From contig JANRIC010000098.1 of assembly GCA_033765345.1 (NCBI GenBank), forward strand, positions 1 through 56,101: a stretch of 56,101 nucleotides of DNA, in the 5' to 3' direction. Made by a program: the position numbers and the translations under genes. Of the stretch, positions 37,118-46,687 are shown in pieces. Positions within the stretch are counted from its first letter, which is position 1. Every line of letters begins with the position of its first letter. The notes beneath the pieces are model-generated. The model saw nothing but the letters and a program-made list of their open reading frames with translations, searched no databases and was not told the origin of the DNA. The DNA is from JANRIC01 sp033765345 (GTDB taxonomy: Bacteria; Bacteroidota; Bacteroidia; Cytophagales; Microscillaceae).

Positions 37118-38803
37118 ATGCGTAAACTTTTGTTATTGGCTTCTACGCTCCTGATTTTTGCTCCCTTACAAGCTCAAAGCTCTTTTGTACCTATCAACTC
37201 CGACTATGAGCATCTTATAGACCGATTTGAAATCAAAAGTGGACGAATTTTCCCCAAAATGCATACTCAATTAAAGCCTTTTTCAAGAAAAGTAATTGCT
37301 GAAATGGCAGACAGTGTGTGGTCGGGACTCACCTCCCTCTCCATTGCTGACCGTTTCAACTTGGATTATCTCAAAAATGATAGCTGGGAATGGTCTACTA
37401 CTGCTGAAAATGACAGCAAAAAACCGATTCTCAAACACCTTTATCGTAAAAAATCAGACTTTTATCAGTTTCAAAATAATGACTTTGACTTACACATCAA
37501 TCCGATCTTACACGGTTTTGTGGGCTATGACCGTGACAATGACGAAACTCCTTTTATGAATACCCGTGGCGTGGAGCTTAGGGGTATGATTGCCCGAAAA
37601 CTAGGATTTTATACCTACTTCACCGACACACAGGCTACTTTTCCCGCCTATGTAGTTGGGCAAATCAACCAACTGAACGCTGTGCCGAATGAAGGTTATT
37701 TCAAAAGAAATATTGGGAATGATGGCGTTGATTTTTTGACTGCCCGGGGTTATATTACTTTTGATGTGATCAAAAATATAGTGAATCTACAATTCGGTTA
37801 TGACAAAAACTTTGTGGGGCATGGCTATCGTTCTATGATTTTATCCGATTTTTCCAGCAATTATCTTTTCCTGAAATTAAATACCCATGTTTGGAGAATC
37901 AATTATCAGAATATCTTTGGTCAACTTACCGCCGATGTCTTTAATGCTGACGGTTTTTTCCCTCAGAAATATTTTGCCCTCCATCATTTGAGTATCAATA
38001 TTACTAAAAATTTCAATTTAGGGCTTTTCGAGTCTATTGTCTTCAATCGGGGAGATAGCAGTGCCGTAGGTAATCGTAGTGGTAGTTTTGACCTCCGATA
38101 CTTGAATCCTCTGATTTTTTATCGCTCTATCGAGCAGCAAGCAGGCAGCCCCGATAATGCAGTTTTGGGAATGGACTTCAAATGGAATCTGTGGAAAAAG
38201 CTTTCTCTATATGGGCAGTTGGTGATTGATGAATTTGTACTTTCTGAAATTCGCGACTGGAACGGCTGGCGCGGTAACAAACAATCTGGGCAATTGGGGC
38301 TTAAATACGTGGATGTAGCAGGTGTAGATAACCTTGATTTACAGACTGAAGTCAATATAGCAAGACCTTATATGTATTCGCATAATTTTCAATATGGAGA
38401 ATTTAGCAACTACAATCAAGCCCTAGCACATCCTTTAGGTGCTAATTTTTATGAATTTATTGGTATGATGCGCTATCAGCCTTACAAAAGACTAAACCTC
38501 AGCGGCAAAATGATCTATGCCGACTATGGCACAGACCCCGAAGGACAAAACTGGGGGCAAAATATTTTTTTGGATAATTCTACTTTTGAGCAAGAATACG
38601 GCAATCGGATTGGGCAGGGGATCGAGACCAAGCTCCTATTCCTAGACCTAACGGCGACCTGGCAAATCCGACATAATATGTTTGTAGACCTCAAACAAAT
38701 CTATCGCAAGCTAAACAGCACACAAGACAATTTGGACAAAACTACCGTGTATTTTGCTTTTGTATTTCGGTGGAATGTACCGCAGCGTTTGTACGAGTTT
38801 TAG
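37118..38803 (+). CDS. Outer-membrane beta-barrel, capsule-assembly Wzi/RemB-like
   Basis: A 561-aa protein with a signal peptide (about 1-20, ending LQAQ) and long stretches of alternating aromatic/polar residues ending in FVFRWNVPQRLYEF, as expected for an outer-membrane barrel. The N-terminal segment (IPINSDYEHLIDRFEI-like, then SGRIFPKMHTQLKPFSRK) and the conserved middle (NLQFGYDKNFVGHGYRSMILSDF) are typical of the Wzi-like family that includes Flavobacterium RemB, an outer-membrane protein used in gliding. It diverges from the giant T9SS cargo. A role in exopolysaccharide binding or motility is inferred. Confidence 0.7.
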   Translation: MRKLLLLASTLLIFAPLQAQSSFVPINSDYEHLIDRFEIKSGRIFPKMHTQLKPFSRKVIAEMADSVWSGLTSLSIADRFNLDYLKNDSWEWSTTAENDSKKPILKHLYRKKSDFYQFQNNDFDLHINPILHGFVGYDRDNDETPFMNTRGVELRGMIARKLGFYTYFTDTQATFPAYVVGQINQLNAVPNEGYFKRNIGNDGVDFLTARGYITFDVIKNIVNLQFGYDKNFVGHGYRSMILSDFSSNYLFLKLNTHVWRINYQNIFGQLTADVFNADGFFPQKYFALHHLSINITKNFNLGLFESIVFNRGDSSAVGNRSGSFDLRYLNPLIFYRSIEQQAGSPDNAVLGMDFKWNLWKKLSLYGQLVIDEFVLSEIRDWNGWRGNKQSGQLGLKYVDVAGVDNLDLQTEVNIARPYMYSHNFQYGEFSNYNQALAHPLGANFYEFIGMMRYQPYKRLNLSGKMIYADYGTDPEGQNWGQNIFLDNSTFEQEYGNRIGQGIETKLLFLDLTATWQIRHNMFVDLKQIYRKLNSTQDNLDKTTVYFAFVFRWNVPQRLYEF

Positions 38804-38849
38804 TTCTTTTTCACGGCAGATTTCGTCTCTACTGTGTTATTTAAAATAG

Positions 38850-39695
38850 CTATACAAAAAGCCGCTTTAAAAAACGATCCATCATTCTATCCGATAAAAT
38901 ATATTGGGGCATGATCCAGTCGGAGAATCGATTAGGAACTATGGCATAACGTGTTTTAGGATGCTTTTTTTCAAAGATTTCCCTGATTCTTTTGCCCAGA
39001 AATTCCTTACTAAGCCCTTTTTCTTCCTGTTTCAAAAAATATTTCATGAAGTTATTTACCGATTTTGCATAGTCTGTATGGTCAAATCTACCTGAACTTT
39101 GTGTTTTGCCTTTTTCCCAGATGGGTGTTTTTACAGCTCCAGGTCCTATAATGATCACATCTATCCCATACAAAAGTAATTCGCGGCGAAGACTCTGAGA
39201 TAAACCTTCCACGGCATGCTTTGAGGCTGCATAAGGTCCGATAAATGGTGCGGCTATTTTCCCACCTACCGAACTAATATTGACAATTCTACCCGGAGGA
39301 AAAGGAGTATCTTTTTGAGCTCCCAACAAAGGTAAAAAAGCCTGCGTAACAGCCAACAATCCAAATACATTGACTTCAAACTGCTGCCGAACTTCATCTA
39401 AAGGTAAGTGCATTAATGGACCACTTACCGAGATTCCGGCATTATTCACTAGACCAGCCAGTCCTTGTGTTCCGATCACTACCTCTACTTCTTCCACAGC
39501 CTTCTGAATGGCATCTGCATCAGTAACGTCAAAAACAAGCGGTGTAAAGTTTTTAGGGATTTCGTGTAACAGCTTTTCAGCATCTTCTGCCTTACGGACA
39601 CTCCCCCAAACGTGATAGCCATGATGGGCAAACTCACGTGCGATACCCAAACCTATTCCGGTAGAAACTCCTGTAACGAGTATGTGCTTCATCAT
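38850..39695 (-). CDS. Short-chain dehydrogenase/reductase
   Basis: A 281-aa classical SDR. The cofactor motif TGVSTGIG is at 8-15, NNAG at 84-87, and the catalytic Ser141 with Tyr155 and Lys159 (YAASK) are all present. Arg34 after the second beta strand (SVRK) suggests NADPH preference. Such enzymes reduce carbonyls or oxidise alcohols of lipids, steroids or sugars; the substrate cannot be read. It converges with the Wzi-like gene and is followed upstream by the propeller gene on the same strand at 107 bp. Confidence 0.92.
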   Translation of the reverse strand: MMKHILVTGVSTGIGLGIAREFAHHGYHVWGSVRKAEDAEKLLHEIPKNFTPLVFDVTDADAIQKAVEEVEVVIGTQGLAGLVNNAGISVSGPLMHLPLDEVRQQFEVNVFGLLAVTQAFLPLLGAQKDTPFPPGRIVNISSVGGKIAAPFIGPYAASKHAVEGLSQSLRRELLLYGIDVIIIGPGAVKTPIWEKGKTQSSGRFDHTDYAKSVNNFMKYFLKQEEKGLSKEFLGKRIREIFEKKHPKTRYAIVPNRFSDWIMPQYILSDRMMDRFLKRLFV

Positions 39696-39802
39696 ATTAT
39701 CTAAATATCCTATAAAGTATCGTTTTTAATACTGTAGCAAGAATGCAAAATAAAACTTAAAATAAATAAAAAAAATCCAGGAATTATTACAAAAATTTTG
39801 AT

Positions 39803-40759
39803 TTAATTTTTCAACAACAAATTTTTGATCTGTATTTGATAAATTCTACTTTGACCGTTTTCGTATTGTTGAATAGTTTTTAGAAGCTTTTCCATACCCG
39901 CAAAACCCAACTTGGGTGTACTTATAGCCGTTCTCCTGCTTGTAAAATAAAGTGTTTGAGTGGCTGAATGCACAAAAGGACAATAATCCATCCTAGTAGA
40001 ATTAACCACAGCCCCTAAATTTGTGGCTTTTGACCAATTCCCATCCGTATTTCTAAAACTGAGGTATAAATCCCCGCTCCCCAGCCCATCGCTTGCCTGA
40101 TAGATGGTATAAATCAGATAAGACTCATCAGGAGCCACAAAAGCATTGAATTCATAAGCTTTAGAATTAATGGAATCACTCAAAGAAGTGGGGTTTATGT
40201 ATTGATTATTCTCCCATTTTGCCATAAAAATATCATCTTTGCCCTTGCTCCCAGGTGCATCTGAGGTATAATATAGATTATTATTTGCAGAAAGAGCAGG
40301 ATAAAACTCATTGTATTCGGTATTGACGGGGATACCCAGATTTACAGGAGCCGACCAGGAATCCAATAAACTCTTTCTGGATACATACCATATATCAAAA
40401 TCTTTGGGTTTATCTGAAGCCATATCCAAGGGGCGATCAGAAACAAAATACAGCCTTAACCCATCCGGTGTAAGAAAAGGCTCAAGGTCTTTGTATTTGC
40501 CCGAAAAAGGAGCAATAGCCGGTTCAGACCACTGCTTGTTTTTTTTTCTGAGAAATGAAATCGTTGAAACTTCTTCGGTTGGGCTTTGAATGGTGAAATA
40601 AACTTCATCTCCTCCGGCAGAGATGGTAAGATCTCTGAGGGTAGAAAATTTTGAAAGTATCCCTCCCAGGGCAGGTTTTACTTGTGGGTTTTCTTGGGCT
40701 GGAAGTTCTGCCCAAAAACCCAAACAAATGATCCAAAAAAAAATAGTCTTGTGCATCAC
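39803..40759 (-). CDS. Secreted PD40/WD40-like beta-propeller protein
   Basis: A 318-aa protein with a signal peptide (about 1-21, ending AELPAQ). It has at least four repeats of the PD40 type, such as DLEPFLTPDGLRLYFVSDR, EFYPALSANNNLYYTSDA, YEFNAFVAPDESYLIYT and DYCPFVHSATQTLYFTSRR, together with the DIWYVSR / DIFMAKW spacing. These propellers occur in TolB and in Bacteroidota OmpA-linked proteins; here there is no OmpA domain. Probably periplasmic, or secreted without a T9SS signal. Function unknown. Confidence 0.85.
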   Translation of the reverse strand: MMHKTIFFWIICLGFWAELPAQENPQVKPALGGILSKFSTLRDLTISAGGDEVYFTIQSPTEEVSTISFLRKKNKQWSEPAIAPFSGKYKDLEPFLTPDGLRLYFVSDRPLDMASDKPKDFDIWYVSRKSLLDSWSAPVNLGIPVNTEYNEFYPALSANNNLYYTSDAPGSKGKDDIFMAKWENNQYINPTSLSDSINSKAYEFNAFVAPDESYLIYTIYQASDGLGSGDLYLSFRNTDGNWSKATNLGAVVNSTRMDYCPFVHSATQTLYFTSRRTAISTPKLGFAGMEKLLKTIQQYENGQSRIYQIQIKNLLLKN

Positions 40760-40790
40760 TTAAAAAGAATATGTGAGAATTAATAAATCA

Positions 40791-40850
40791 TCATTCCGAA
40801 GAAATCTGTTTAAAAAACTTCTTGGCTGCACAGCAATTCCTTCGGAATGA
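40791..40850 (-). terminator. Hairpin downstream of the TalC-CBS gene
   Basis: Arms TCATTCCGAAG and CTTCGGAATGA (11 bp) enclose about 38 bases. It lies within 10-70 bp past the minus-strand stop at 40860. It belongs to the same palindrome type as 17033-17110, so it may be a repeat recruited as an mRNA end. Confidence 0.5.
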
Positions 40851-40859
40851 AAAAGAAAT

Positions 40860-41888
40860 TTATCCGATCAGGTTCATTTTTACAAAATCCTGAATATCAA
40901 TCATTCCAATTGGTTTGTTATTCTCTAGAACGATGATATTATCCACAGCAGCTTCTTTGAAAAGTTTTACGGCTTCGTACAAGCGAGCATCGGCTGAAAT
41001 GCTAATCGGCATTTTATCAGATACAAAATTTTCCATTTTTTGATCCAGCAGTTCCTTACCCTCTTCTTTTAGATTACGACGCAAATCACCATCTGTAAAA
41101 ATACCCTTCAAATCACCTTGACCATCTGTAATGATCACCGCACCTAATCCTGAAGCCGTCATCTGTGACAAGGCATCAAAAACCGTATGAGATAGATTTA
41201 CCACAGGATTAATTTCTGAAATAACTTCTTTTACGCTGATAGTCATGAGCTTGGTGTGCTCCACAAACTGCTCCGTACCCAGGGTGGTGAAGTTGTTTTC
41301 GGTCAGCATCGTGATTACTTTCCAGGGGGCTGTAATCGTATGCACACCCAGATTAATGGCATTGCGAACGTGTTCAGGATGGCGCACCGAAGAAAACATC
41401 ACCCTGGTATCATATCCGTAATAATTTACCGCATCTGTGCATTGCTGAATCAAAGCCAAGGCATCATGCCCCTGATCCTGCAAACGACCCACCAAGGGAC
41501 ATACATACGTAGCCCCGGCAGCCATCGCCATATAAGCCTGATTGAGGGTATAAATCAAATGCACATTGACCATGAGGCTTTTGTCTCTGAGCAGTTTACA
41601 AGCTCTTACTCCTTCCAGAGAAACAGGTATTTTAAAAACAGTCGTATCCTTGTCCAGACCCAGACCGAGGATTCTTTCGGCTTCATCCAGCACTTGTTCG
41701 GCGGTATCGCCCAGGGCTTCTACCTGTAGTACAGGCACCATTTTAGACAATTTTACGATAGCTGCATCTATATCGGTAATACCCTGGCGATGCATAAATG
41801 TAGGCGTAGTAGTCAGCCCTGCCAGAAAGCCCAATCGGAAAGCTTCCTCAATTTCTTTAAAATCTACTGAATCAAGATATAGTTCCAT
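40860..41888 (-). CDS. TalC-type transaldolase/fructose-6-phosphate aldolase fused to KdsD-like CBS pair
   Basis: A 342-aa fusion. Residues 1 to about 220 are a small transaldolase (TalC/F6P-aldolase) barrel. Lys86 in TVFKIPVS matches the Schiff-base lysine (VVKVPVT in F6P aldolase), and LTTTPTF, the TNPS-like strand near the start, is present. Residues about 230-342 are two CBS domains, including GIFTDGDLRR and a tail IDIQDFVKM. These closely resemble the CBS pair of arabinose-5-phosphate isomerase (KdsD/KpsF), which ends INLQDF. Here the sugar-isomerase domain is replaced by an aldolase. The gene follows a kdsA-like gene by 137 bp on the same strand, pointing to ulosonic-acid synthesis. Exact reaction unknown. 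Confidence 0.85.
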   Translation of the reverse strand: MELYLDSVDFKEIEEAFRLGFLAGLTTTPTFMHRQGITDIDAAIVKLSKMVPVLQVEALGDTAEQVLDEAERILGLGLDKDTTVFKIPVSLEGVRACKLLRDKSLMVNVHLIYTLNQAYMAMAAGATYVCPLVGRLQDQGHDALALIQQCTDAVNYYGYDTRVMFSSVRHPEHVRNAINLGVHTITAPWKVITMLTENNFTTLGTEQFVEHTKLMTISVKEVISEINPVVNLSHTVFDALSQMTASGLGAVIITDGQGDLKGIFTDGDLRRNLKEEGKELLDQKMENFVSDKMPISISADARLYEAVKLFKEAAVDNIIVLENNKPIGMIDIQDFVKMNLIG

Positions 41889-42025
41889 GGTAATTTATTA
41901 AGTAATCGATGAATTTCTTTTTAATGAAGTATTGAGTTTTAGCCATTAGGTCTTGATTGGGTGCTTCGCAATTGCTTGATTTTGCCAGTTTTCAACACCT
42001 AAATCCTAAGATTCGATCCCTTCAT

Positions 42026-42853
42026 TCAATATTTTTTGGTAATCTCATAAATCTCTAGCAGAGGCTTTAAAAACTCTTCCAGATCAAATACGCACAATTG
42101 ACTGGCTGCATCGCAGAGAGCCGTTTCGGGTTTGGGGTGTGTTTCTACAAATACACCATCTACCCCAGAGGCTACCCCGGCACGGGATAAGGTCGGGATG
42201 TATTCCCTTGCACCGCCTTTGGTGTCTTTGCTGGGGATTCCATATTTGCGGATGGAGTGCGTCACGTCAAAGATTACAGGGTATCCGATTTGGTTGAGAT
42301 GATAAAAGCTTCTAGGATCAACAACCAGGTCGTTGTAGCCGAAGGTATAACCTCTTTCCGTCAGGAGGATTTTTTTATTTCCCTGGCTTTCAATTTTTTG
42401 CACGGGGTGTTTCATGTTTTCCGGAGAGAGAAACTGCCCGTGCTTGAGATTCACGACTTTGCCGGTATGCGCTGCGGCTACCACAAGCGAGCTTTGCATA
42501 CACAAATAAGCTGGAATCTGGAGCACATCCAATACTTGGGCTGCCGAGGCGGCTTCGTGGGGATGGTGAATATCGGAAAGTAAGGGAAAGCCAAATTCTT
42601 TTTTGATTTTTTCAAGTATCTTTAATCCTTCTTCCAACCCAGGCCCGTGGTAATAATCCAGCGAACTTCGGTTGTCTTTGGTATAAGAAGATTTGAAAAT
42701 GATGGGAACTTTGAGTTTTTCGGAAACTTCCCGGAGATGTTCAGCGGTTTTCATCATAATGAGTTCATCCTCAATGACACAGGGACCGGAGATGAGAAAG
42801 AATTGGTCGGCTCCACAAGAAATGTCGCCTACCTGCACAATTTTTTGAGACAT
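42026..42853 (-). CDS. kdsA: 3-deoxy-8-phosphooctulonate synthase-like (KdsA), variant active site
   Basis: A 275-aa enzyme of the KdsA/DAHP synthase superfamily, which condenses phosphoenolpyruvate with a phosphosugar. It has SGPC (Cys25), DVTHS (His199), VETHP (Glu237) and CDAA (Asp248), the four ligands of metal-dependent KdsA. NRSS (61-64) and VNLKHGQFLSP are kept. However, the family motif PAFLCRQTDL reads PAYLCMQSSL, so the Arg that contacts the sugar phosphate in the Aquifex enzyme is Met119. The loop after THS is also atypical (RKYGIPSKDTKGG). It may use another aldose phosphate. It precedes the TalC-CBS gene. If it is the only copy in the genome, it would be the KDO enzyme despite the changes. 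Confidence 0.8.
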   Translation of the reverse strand: MSQKIVQVGDISCGADQFFLISGPCVIEDELIMMKTAEHLREVSEKLKVPIIFKSSYTKDNRSSLDYYHGPGLEEGLKILEKIKKEFGFPLLSDIHHPHEAASAAQVLDVLQIPAYLCMQSSLVVAAAHTGKVVNLKHGQFLSPENMKHPVQKIESQGNKKILLTERGYTFGYNDLVVDPRSFYHLNQIGYPVIFDVTHSIRKYGIPSKDTKGGAREYIPTLSRAGVASGVDGVFVETHPKPETALCDAASQLCVFDLEEFLKPLLEIYEITKKY

Positions 42854-43166
42854 TGTGTTGTAAGATTTCAGTTTAACATCCGCAAATCTAGATAAAGTTT
42901 TGAAATAAAACCCTTCCCCAACTACATAGATTTCTTGGAAGAAAGTAATGTCAAGAAATTTATTTTGTGAAATATTGTATAATATTTAAAAAAGTTATAA
43001 CTTTTGCGGTGTTTTTGATAGTTCTCAAGAACATAAACCGTATTTCCTCAAACATTCTTTTCAATCTCAGCTCTTTAAAACCAAGATTATCCTCAAACAA
43101 CCCTGTGTAATGCGCTGGTGAATTTAAACATGGAATTAATATAAACACACACACAATTTAAGACTT
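42854..43166. other. Divergent gap between kdsA-like and STAS-like genes
   Basis: 313 bases, AT-rich. A small palindrome AATATTGTATAATATT lies near 42971 and a (CA)n run near 43145. No gene or terminator is seen. It must contain the promoters of both diverging genes. Confidence 0.5.
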
Positions 43167-43589
43167 ATGATGGAGATTGTTTATGATAAGGAATATGCAG
43201 AAATTTCTTATGATGCTTCGCAAAATATGCTATTTTTGCAGCTCAAAGGAGTGATAGAAGGCAATCAATACCGTGACACATTTCACAAAGTCCTAGAAAT
43301 CGGCCGGGAAAAAGACATCAAATACCTGCTCGTTAATCAGGCTACTATGCAAAAATCAAGCATGGAATCCAAAGCCTGGCTTATTGCCTCTTGGTTGCCT
43401 CTGGTTAAAAAAACTTTTAAGGAAGATATTCGGGTAGCCATTATCCTTTCTAAAAATCTTTTTACTAAAATTGGAGGAGAATTCGTAGTAAGCGCAGTAC
43501 GCAAATTGAGTCGTTTTGAGGTAAAGACTTTTTCTACCGCAGAGGAAGCCCAAACCTGGTTATTGAAAGATGTACAAGTAGAAGATTAA
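43167..43589 (+). CDS. STAS/SpoIIAA-like protein
   Basis: A 140-aa protein with the layout of the SpoIIAA-like/STAS-related family of short cytoplasmic proteins. It has a beta start (IVYDKEYAEISYDASQNMLFLQLKGVI) and helices with the segment EIGREKDIKYLLVNQATM. It ends with SRFEVKTFSTAEEAQTWL, which is the usual C-terminal helix of this family in Bacteroidota. Such proteins may bind partner proteins or lipids; functions are mostly unknown. It lies 121 bp before aroQ on the same strand. Confidence 0.7.
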   Translation: MMEIVYDKEYAEISYDASQNMLFLQLKGVIEGNQYRDTFHKVLEIGREKDIKYLLVNQATMQKSSMESKAWLIASWLPLVKKTFKEDIRVAIILSKNLFTKIGGEFVVSAVRKLSRFEVKTFSTAEEAQTWLLKDVQVED

Positions 43590-43710
43590 AAACTGAGTTG
43601 CTTGCCCTGAAGCTTAAAAGAAAACGCCCTGGAAGGTTCTTGGCTTAATTCATTGCTGAAATCGCTTTTGTTCGAGCATCATTTATCTAATTTATAAAAT
43701 ACTTTACATC

Positions 43711-44139
43711 GTGAAACTCATCATCATCAACGGGCCTAATCTCAATCTCCTGGGCAAACGAGAACCCGAAATCTACGGCAAACTTTCTTTTGAGGAATAC
43801 TACGAATCACTCAAAAGTAAATATTCTGTCATCCGTCTCGATTATTTTCAATCCAATCACGAAGGTCTTCTGATCGACAAAATCCATGAAGTCGGCTTCT
43901 CGTATGATGGTATTGTGCTGAATGCCGGGGCTTATACACATACTTCTATCGCCCTGGGGGATGCTTTGGGAGGGATCACCTCCCCTACCCTCGAGGTACA
44001 TATCTCCAATATCCACGCCCGCGAAGAATTTCGCCATAAAAGCTACCTGGCTGCCAAATGTGTAGGTTCTATCATAGGGCTGGGATTGATGGGCTACGAT
44101 TTGGGTGTACAATATTTTTTGAATAAAGCAAAAAAATAG
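43711..44139 (+). CDS. aroQ: Type II 3-dehydroquinate dehydratase
   Basis: A 142-aa enzyme of the shikimate pathway that converts 3-dehydroquinate to 3-dehydroshikimate. Family signatures: INGPNLNLLGKREPEIYG with the catalytic Tyr22, NAGAYTHTS (71-79) and EVHISNIHAREEFR with the catalytic His97. Length matches AroQ dodecamer subunits (about 140-150). The start is GTG at 43711, supported by the conserved N-terminal strand that begins immediately there. Confidence 0.95.
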   Translation: MKLIIINGPNLNLLGKREPEIYGKLSFEEYYESLKSKYSVIRLDYFQSNHEGLLIDKIHEVGFSYDGIVLNAGAYTHTSIALGDALGGITSPTLEVHISNIHAREEFRHKSYLAAKCVGSIIGLGLMGYDLGVQYFLNKAKK

Positions 44140-44207
44140 TCATTATTGCTCCTGAAACTAATAAGGTCTCCCAAGACCTGATAGGTTTATCCATAATCAA
44201 AAAATTT

Positions 44208-46313
44208 ATGCAAAAAATATATCTACCTTTATCACAAGGGCTTATGTTTTTCCTTGCCTTGACGGTTGCCTGTACAGCCCGGCAAGATGGAAAACATCCG
44301 TATACCAATGCGCTCATCCACGAATCTAGCCCCTACCTTCTTCAGCACGCCCATAACCCCGTTAACTGGTATCCTTGGGGCGAAACTGCACTCCATAAAG
44401 CCCAAACCGACAAAAAACTCATCATCATCAGTGTGGGTTATGCCTCCTGCCACTGGTGTCACGTCATGGAGAAAGAATCTTTTCAGGATACTGCCGTAGC
44501 AAATTTGATGAATACACATTTTGTATCTATCAAGGTAGACCGAGAAGAACGCCCCGATGTAGACCAGATTTATATGAATGCCTGCCAACTCGTCAATAGC
44601 AATGGTTGTGGATGGCCGCTGAATATAGTGGCATTGCCTGACGGTCGCCCGGTATACGCTGGTACTTACCTTCCCCAAAAACAATGGGTGGAAGTGCTTC
44701 AAAAGTTGCAGAACCTCTACGAAAAAGACCCTAAGAAAATGTCTGAATTTGCCGAAAACCTCACTCGGGGCGTTCAGGAGATGGACTTACTGCCCGACTC
44801 GAGGGCAAATACAGAATTCGGCAAAAATAAACTGGATACTATTTTTAAAAACTGGAAACCGCAGCTAGACACTGAAAAAGGCGGCCGCCAAGGGCAAAAT
44901 AAATTCCCCAGCCCCAGCAATTATGAATACCTGCTGGTACATTATTACCTTAGCAAAGACCCTGAAGCCCTCAAGGCTGTTACACTCACTCTCGATAATA
45001 TGGCTGCCGGAGGTATTTATGACCATATCGGCGGCGGTTTTGCGCGTTATGCCACCGACCCCGACTGGGTAGTACCCCACTTCGAGAAAATGCTCTATGA
45101 CAATGCCCAACTCGTCAGTCTCTACGCCAAAGCCTATCAACTAAGCCAAAATCCGCTTTACAAAGAAATCGTCTATCAAACCCTGGCTTTTGTAGAGCGA
45201 GAATTAAGCAACCCGGAAGGCGGTTTTTATTCCTCTTATGATGCCGATAGCGAGGGCGAAGAAGGCAAATTCTACGTCTGGTCAAAAGCCGAAATCGATC
45301 AGGCTCTTGGCGCAGACGCAGCCCTTTTTGAAGAATATTACAACATCAGCGAAGAAGGCAACTGGGAAGAAGGCAAAAACATCATTTTCCGAAATACCGA
45401 CCATCAGGACATCCTGGAGCGGTTCTCGGTCACAGAAGAAACCCTTGCCAAAAAACTCGAAGCCGCCCGTCAGAAACTCTACCAAATCCGCAACAAGCGT
45501 GTAAAACCACCTTTGGATGACAAAATCCTGACCTCCTGGAATGCCCTTATGCTCAAAGCTTATGCCGATGCCTATCGGGTATTCGGCGAGGAAAAATTCC
45601 TGAAAAAAGCTGTAGCAAATGCCAATTTTATCCTTAGCAAACTCACAGACGGCGACCGCCTGAACCGCAACTACAAAGGCGGCAAGGCAAGTATCAATGC
45701 TTTCCTGGATGATTATGCCAATCTGATCGATGCTTTGATAGCACTCTATCAGGCTACATTTGATGAACAATGGCTCAAAAAAGCCCAAAAAATCACCGAA
45801 TACACCCTCAAACATTTTGATGACCCCAAAACAGGCATGTTTTTTTATACTTCCGACCTGGATCCCAAACTCATCACCCGCCGTATAGACGTACCCGACA
45901 ACGTAATCCCTTCTGGCAATTCGGTGATGGCGATTAATTTGTATCGCCTGGGGCATTATTTTTACAAGGAAACATACATCGAGAAATCTCGGAAGATGCT
46001 CAGTGCTGTAAGCAAAAATGTACAACAATATGGCTATTTCTACTCCCATTGGGCGATTTTGATGAGTTTTTTCGTGAGCGAACCCTATGAAGTAGCCATC
46101 GTTGGGGATGACTTCGCCGCCAAACGCCGTGCACTAGACAAAAAATACCTGCCCAATATCCTGCTTATGGGCGGCAAAACCGAAGGTACACTCCCCCTCC
46201 TCGAAAACAAACTCCGGGAAGGACGCACCACCATCTACGTCTGTAAAAATAAAGTCTGCAAACTCCCAGTGACGGAGGTAGAAAAGGCTTGGGACTTGAT
46301 TAGGGTGGAGTGA
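44208..46313 (+). CDS. DUF255/YyaL-type thioredoxin-domain lipoprotein
   Basis: A 701-aa protein of the DUF255 (SSP411/YyaL) family. The N-terminus has a lipoprotein signal (LTVAC, Cys22), so it is probably attached to the periplasmic or outer membrane. The thioredoxin-like domain (about 35-195) has CHWC at 81-84 in the family motif YASCHWCHVMEKESF. The rest (about 210-620) is an (alpha/alpha)6-type barrel related to N-acyl-glucosamine epimerases. Family function is unsettled; roles in redox or sugar handling have been suggested. Normal length. It is 68 bp after aroQ on the same strand. Confidence 0.88.
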   Translation: MQKIYLPLSQGLMFFLALTVACTARQDGKHPYTNALIHESSPYLLQHAHNPVNWYPWGETALHKAQTDKKLIIISVGYASCHWCHVMEKESFQDTAVANLMNTHFVSIKVDREERPDVDQIYMNACQLVNSNGCGWPLNIVALPDGRPVYAGTYLPQKQWVEVLQKLQNLYEKDPKKMSEFAENLTRGVQEMDLLPDSRANTEFGKNKLDTIFKNWKPQLDTEKGGRQGQNKFPSPSNYEYLLVHYYLSKDPEALKAVTLTLDNMAAGGIYDHIGGGFARYATDPDWVVPHFEKMLYDNAQLVSLYAKAYQLSQNPLYKEIVYQTLAFVERELSNPEGGFYSSYDADSEGEEGKFYVWSKAEIDQALGADAALFEEYYNISEEGNWEEGKNIIFRNTDHQDILERFSVTEETLAKKLEAARQKLYQIRNKRVKPPLDDKILTSWNALMLKAYADAYRVFGEEKFLKKAVANANFILSKLTDGDRLNRNYKGGKASINAFLDDYANLIDALIALYQATFDEQWLKKAQKITEYTLKHFDDPKTGMFFYTSDLDPKLITRRIDVPDNVIPSGNSVMAINLYRLGHYFYKETYIEKSRKMLSAVSKNVQQYGYFYSHWAILMSFFVSEPYEVAIVGDDFAAKRRALDKKYLPNILLMGGKTEGTLPLLENKLREGRTTIYVCKNKVCKLPVTEVEKAWDLIRVE

Positions 46314-46687
46314 TTTTTGTCTGAAAAGCCGCTCCGGGATTCCATTTCTAGTACGCAAACCGTGGAAAATTTTTAATTCAAACGATTTGCAGTTTCCCCG
46401 TTCTTTGAGGTGTCCCGAAGGATCACCTCAAAGAATTTTATAAAAGGAAAGTCTGCTAATTCCAACCGAAGGCTTGGGACGTTCTCCCCACGAAAGCCTA
46501 AGATAAAATATTCTTTATAAAATAGCTGGATTTTTACATAAAAACCCGAAAGCCGCTAGATGCAGACTTGCGGGTTTATGCTTGGCTTCTTGAGCAGCCT
46601 GCGGCCTTTGCCTTCGGCAGAAAGCGGACGCTTTCAGGAATACTTGGCACAAGGATCGCTACGCTCATGCTTGCACCAGGTTATTGG
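46314..46687. other. Gene-free repeat region
   Basis: 374 bases that consist mostly of dispersed repeat copy C, then a GC-rich palindromic stretch (CGGCCTTTGCCTTCGGCAGAAAGCGG) cut here only as a landmark near 46611. No gene is seen. Confidence 0.6.
46401..46610 (+). repeat. Dispersed repeat copy C
   Basis: Follows the order of copy B: TTCTTTGAGGTG hairpin, diverged 62-base block (several substitutions), AAACCCGAAAG hairpin with a mismatch, and TTTATGCTTGGCTTCTTGAGCAGC, which is shared with copy D. It lies in opposite orientation to copy D, and the pair encloses an immunity-like gene and a toxin-tail stump. Confidence 0.8.

Noticed and set aside
42960..43154. Minus-strand 64-codon frame upstream of the STAS-like gene
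   Set aside because: It lies in the divergent promoter gap, is AT-rich and has no similarity to known proteins that I recognise.
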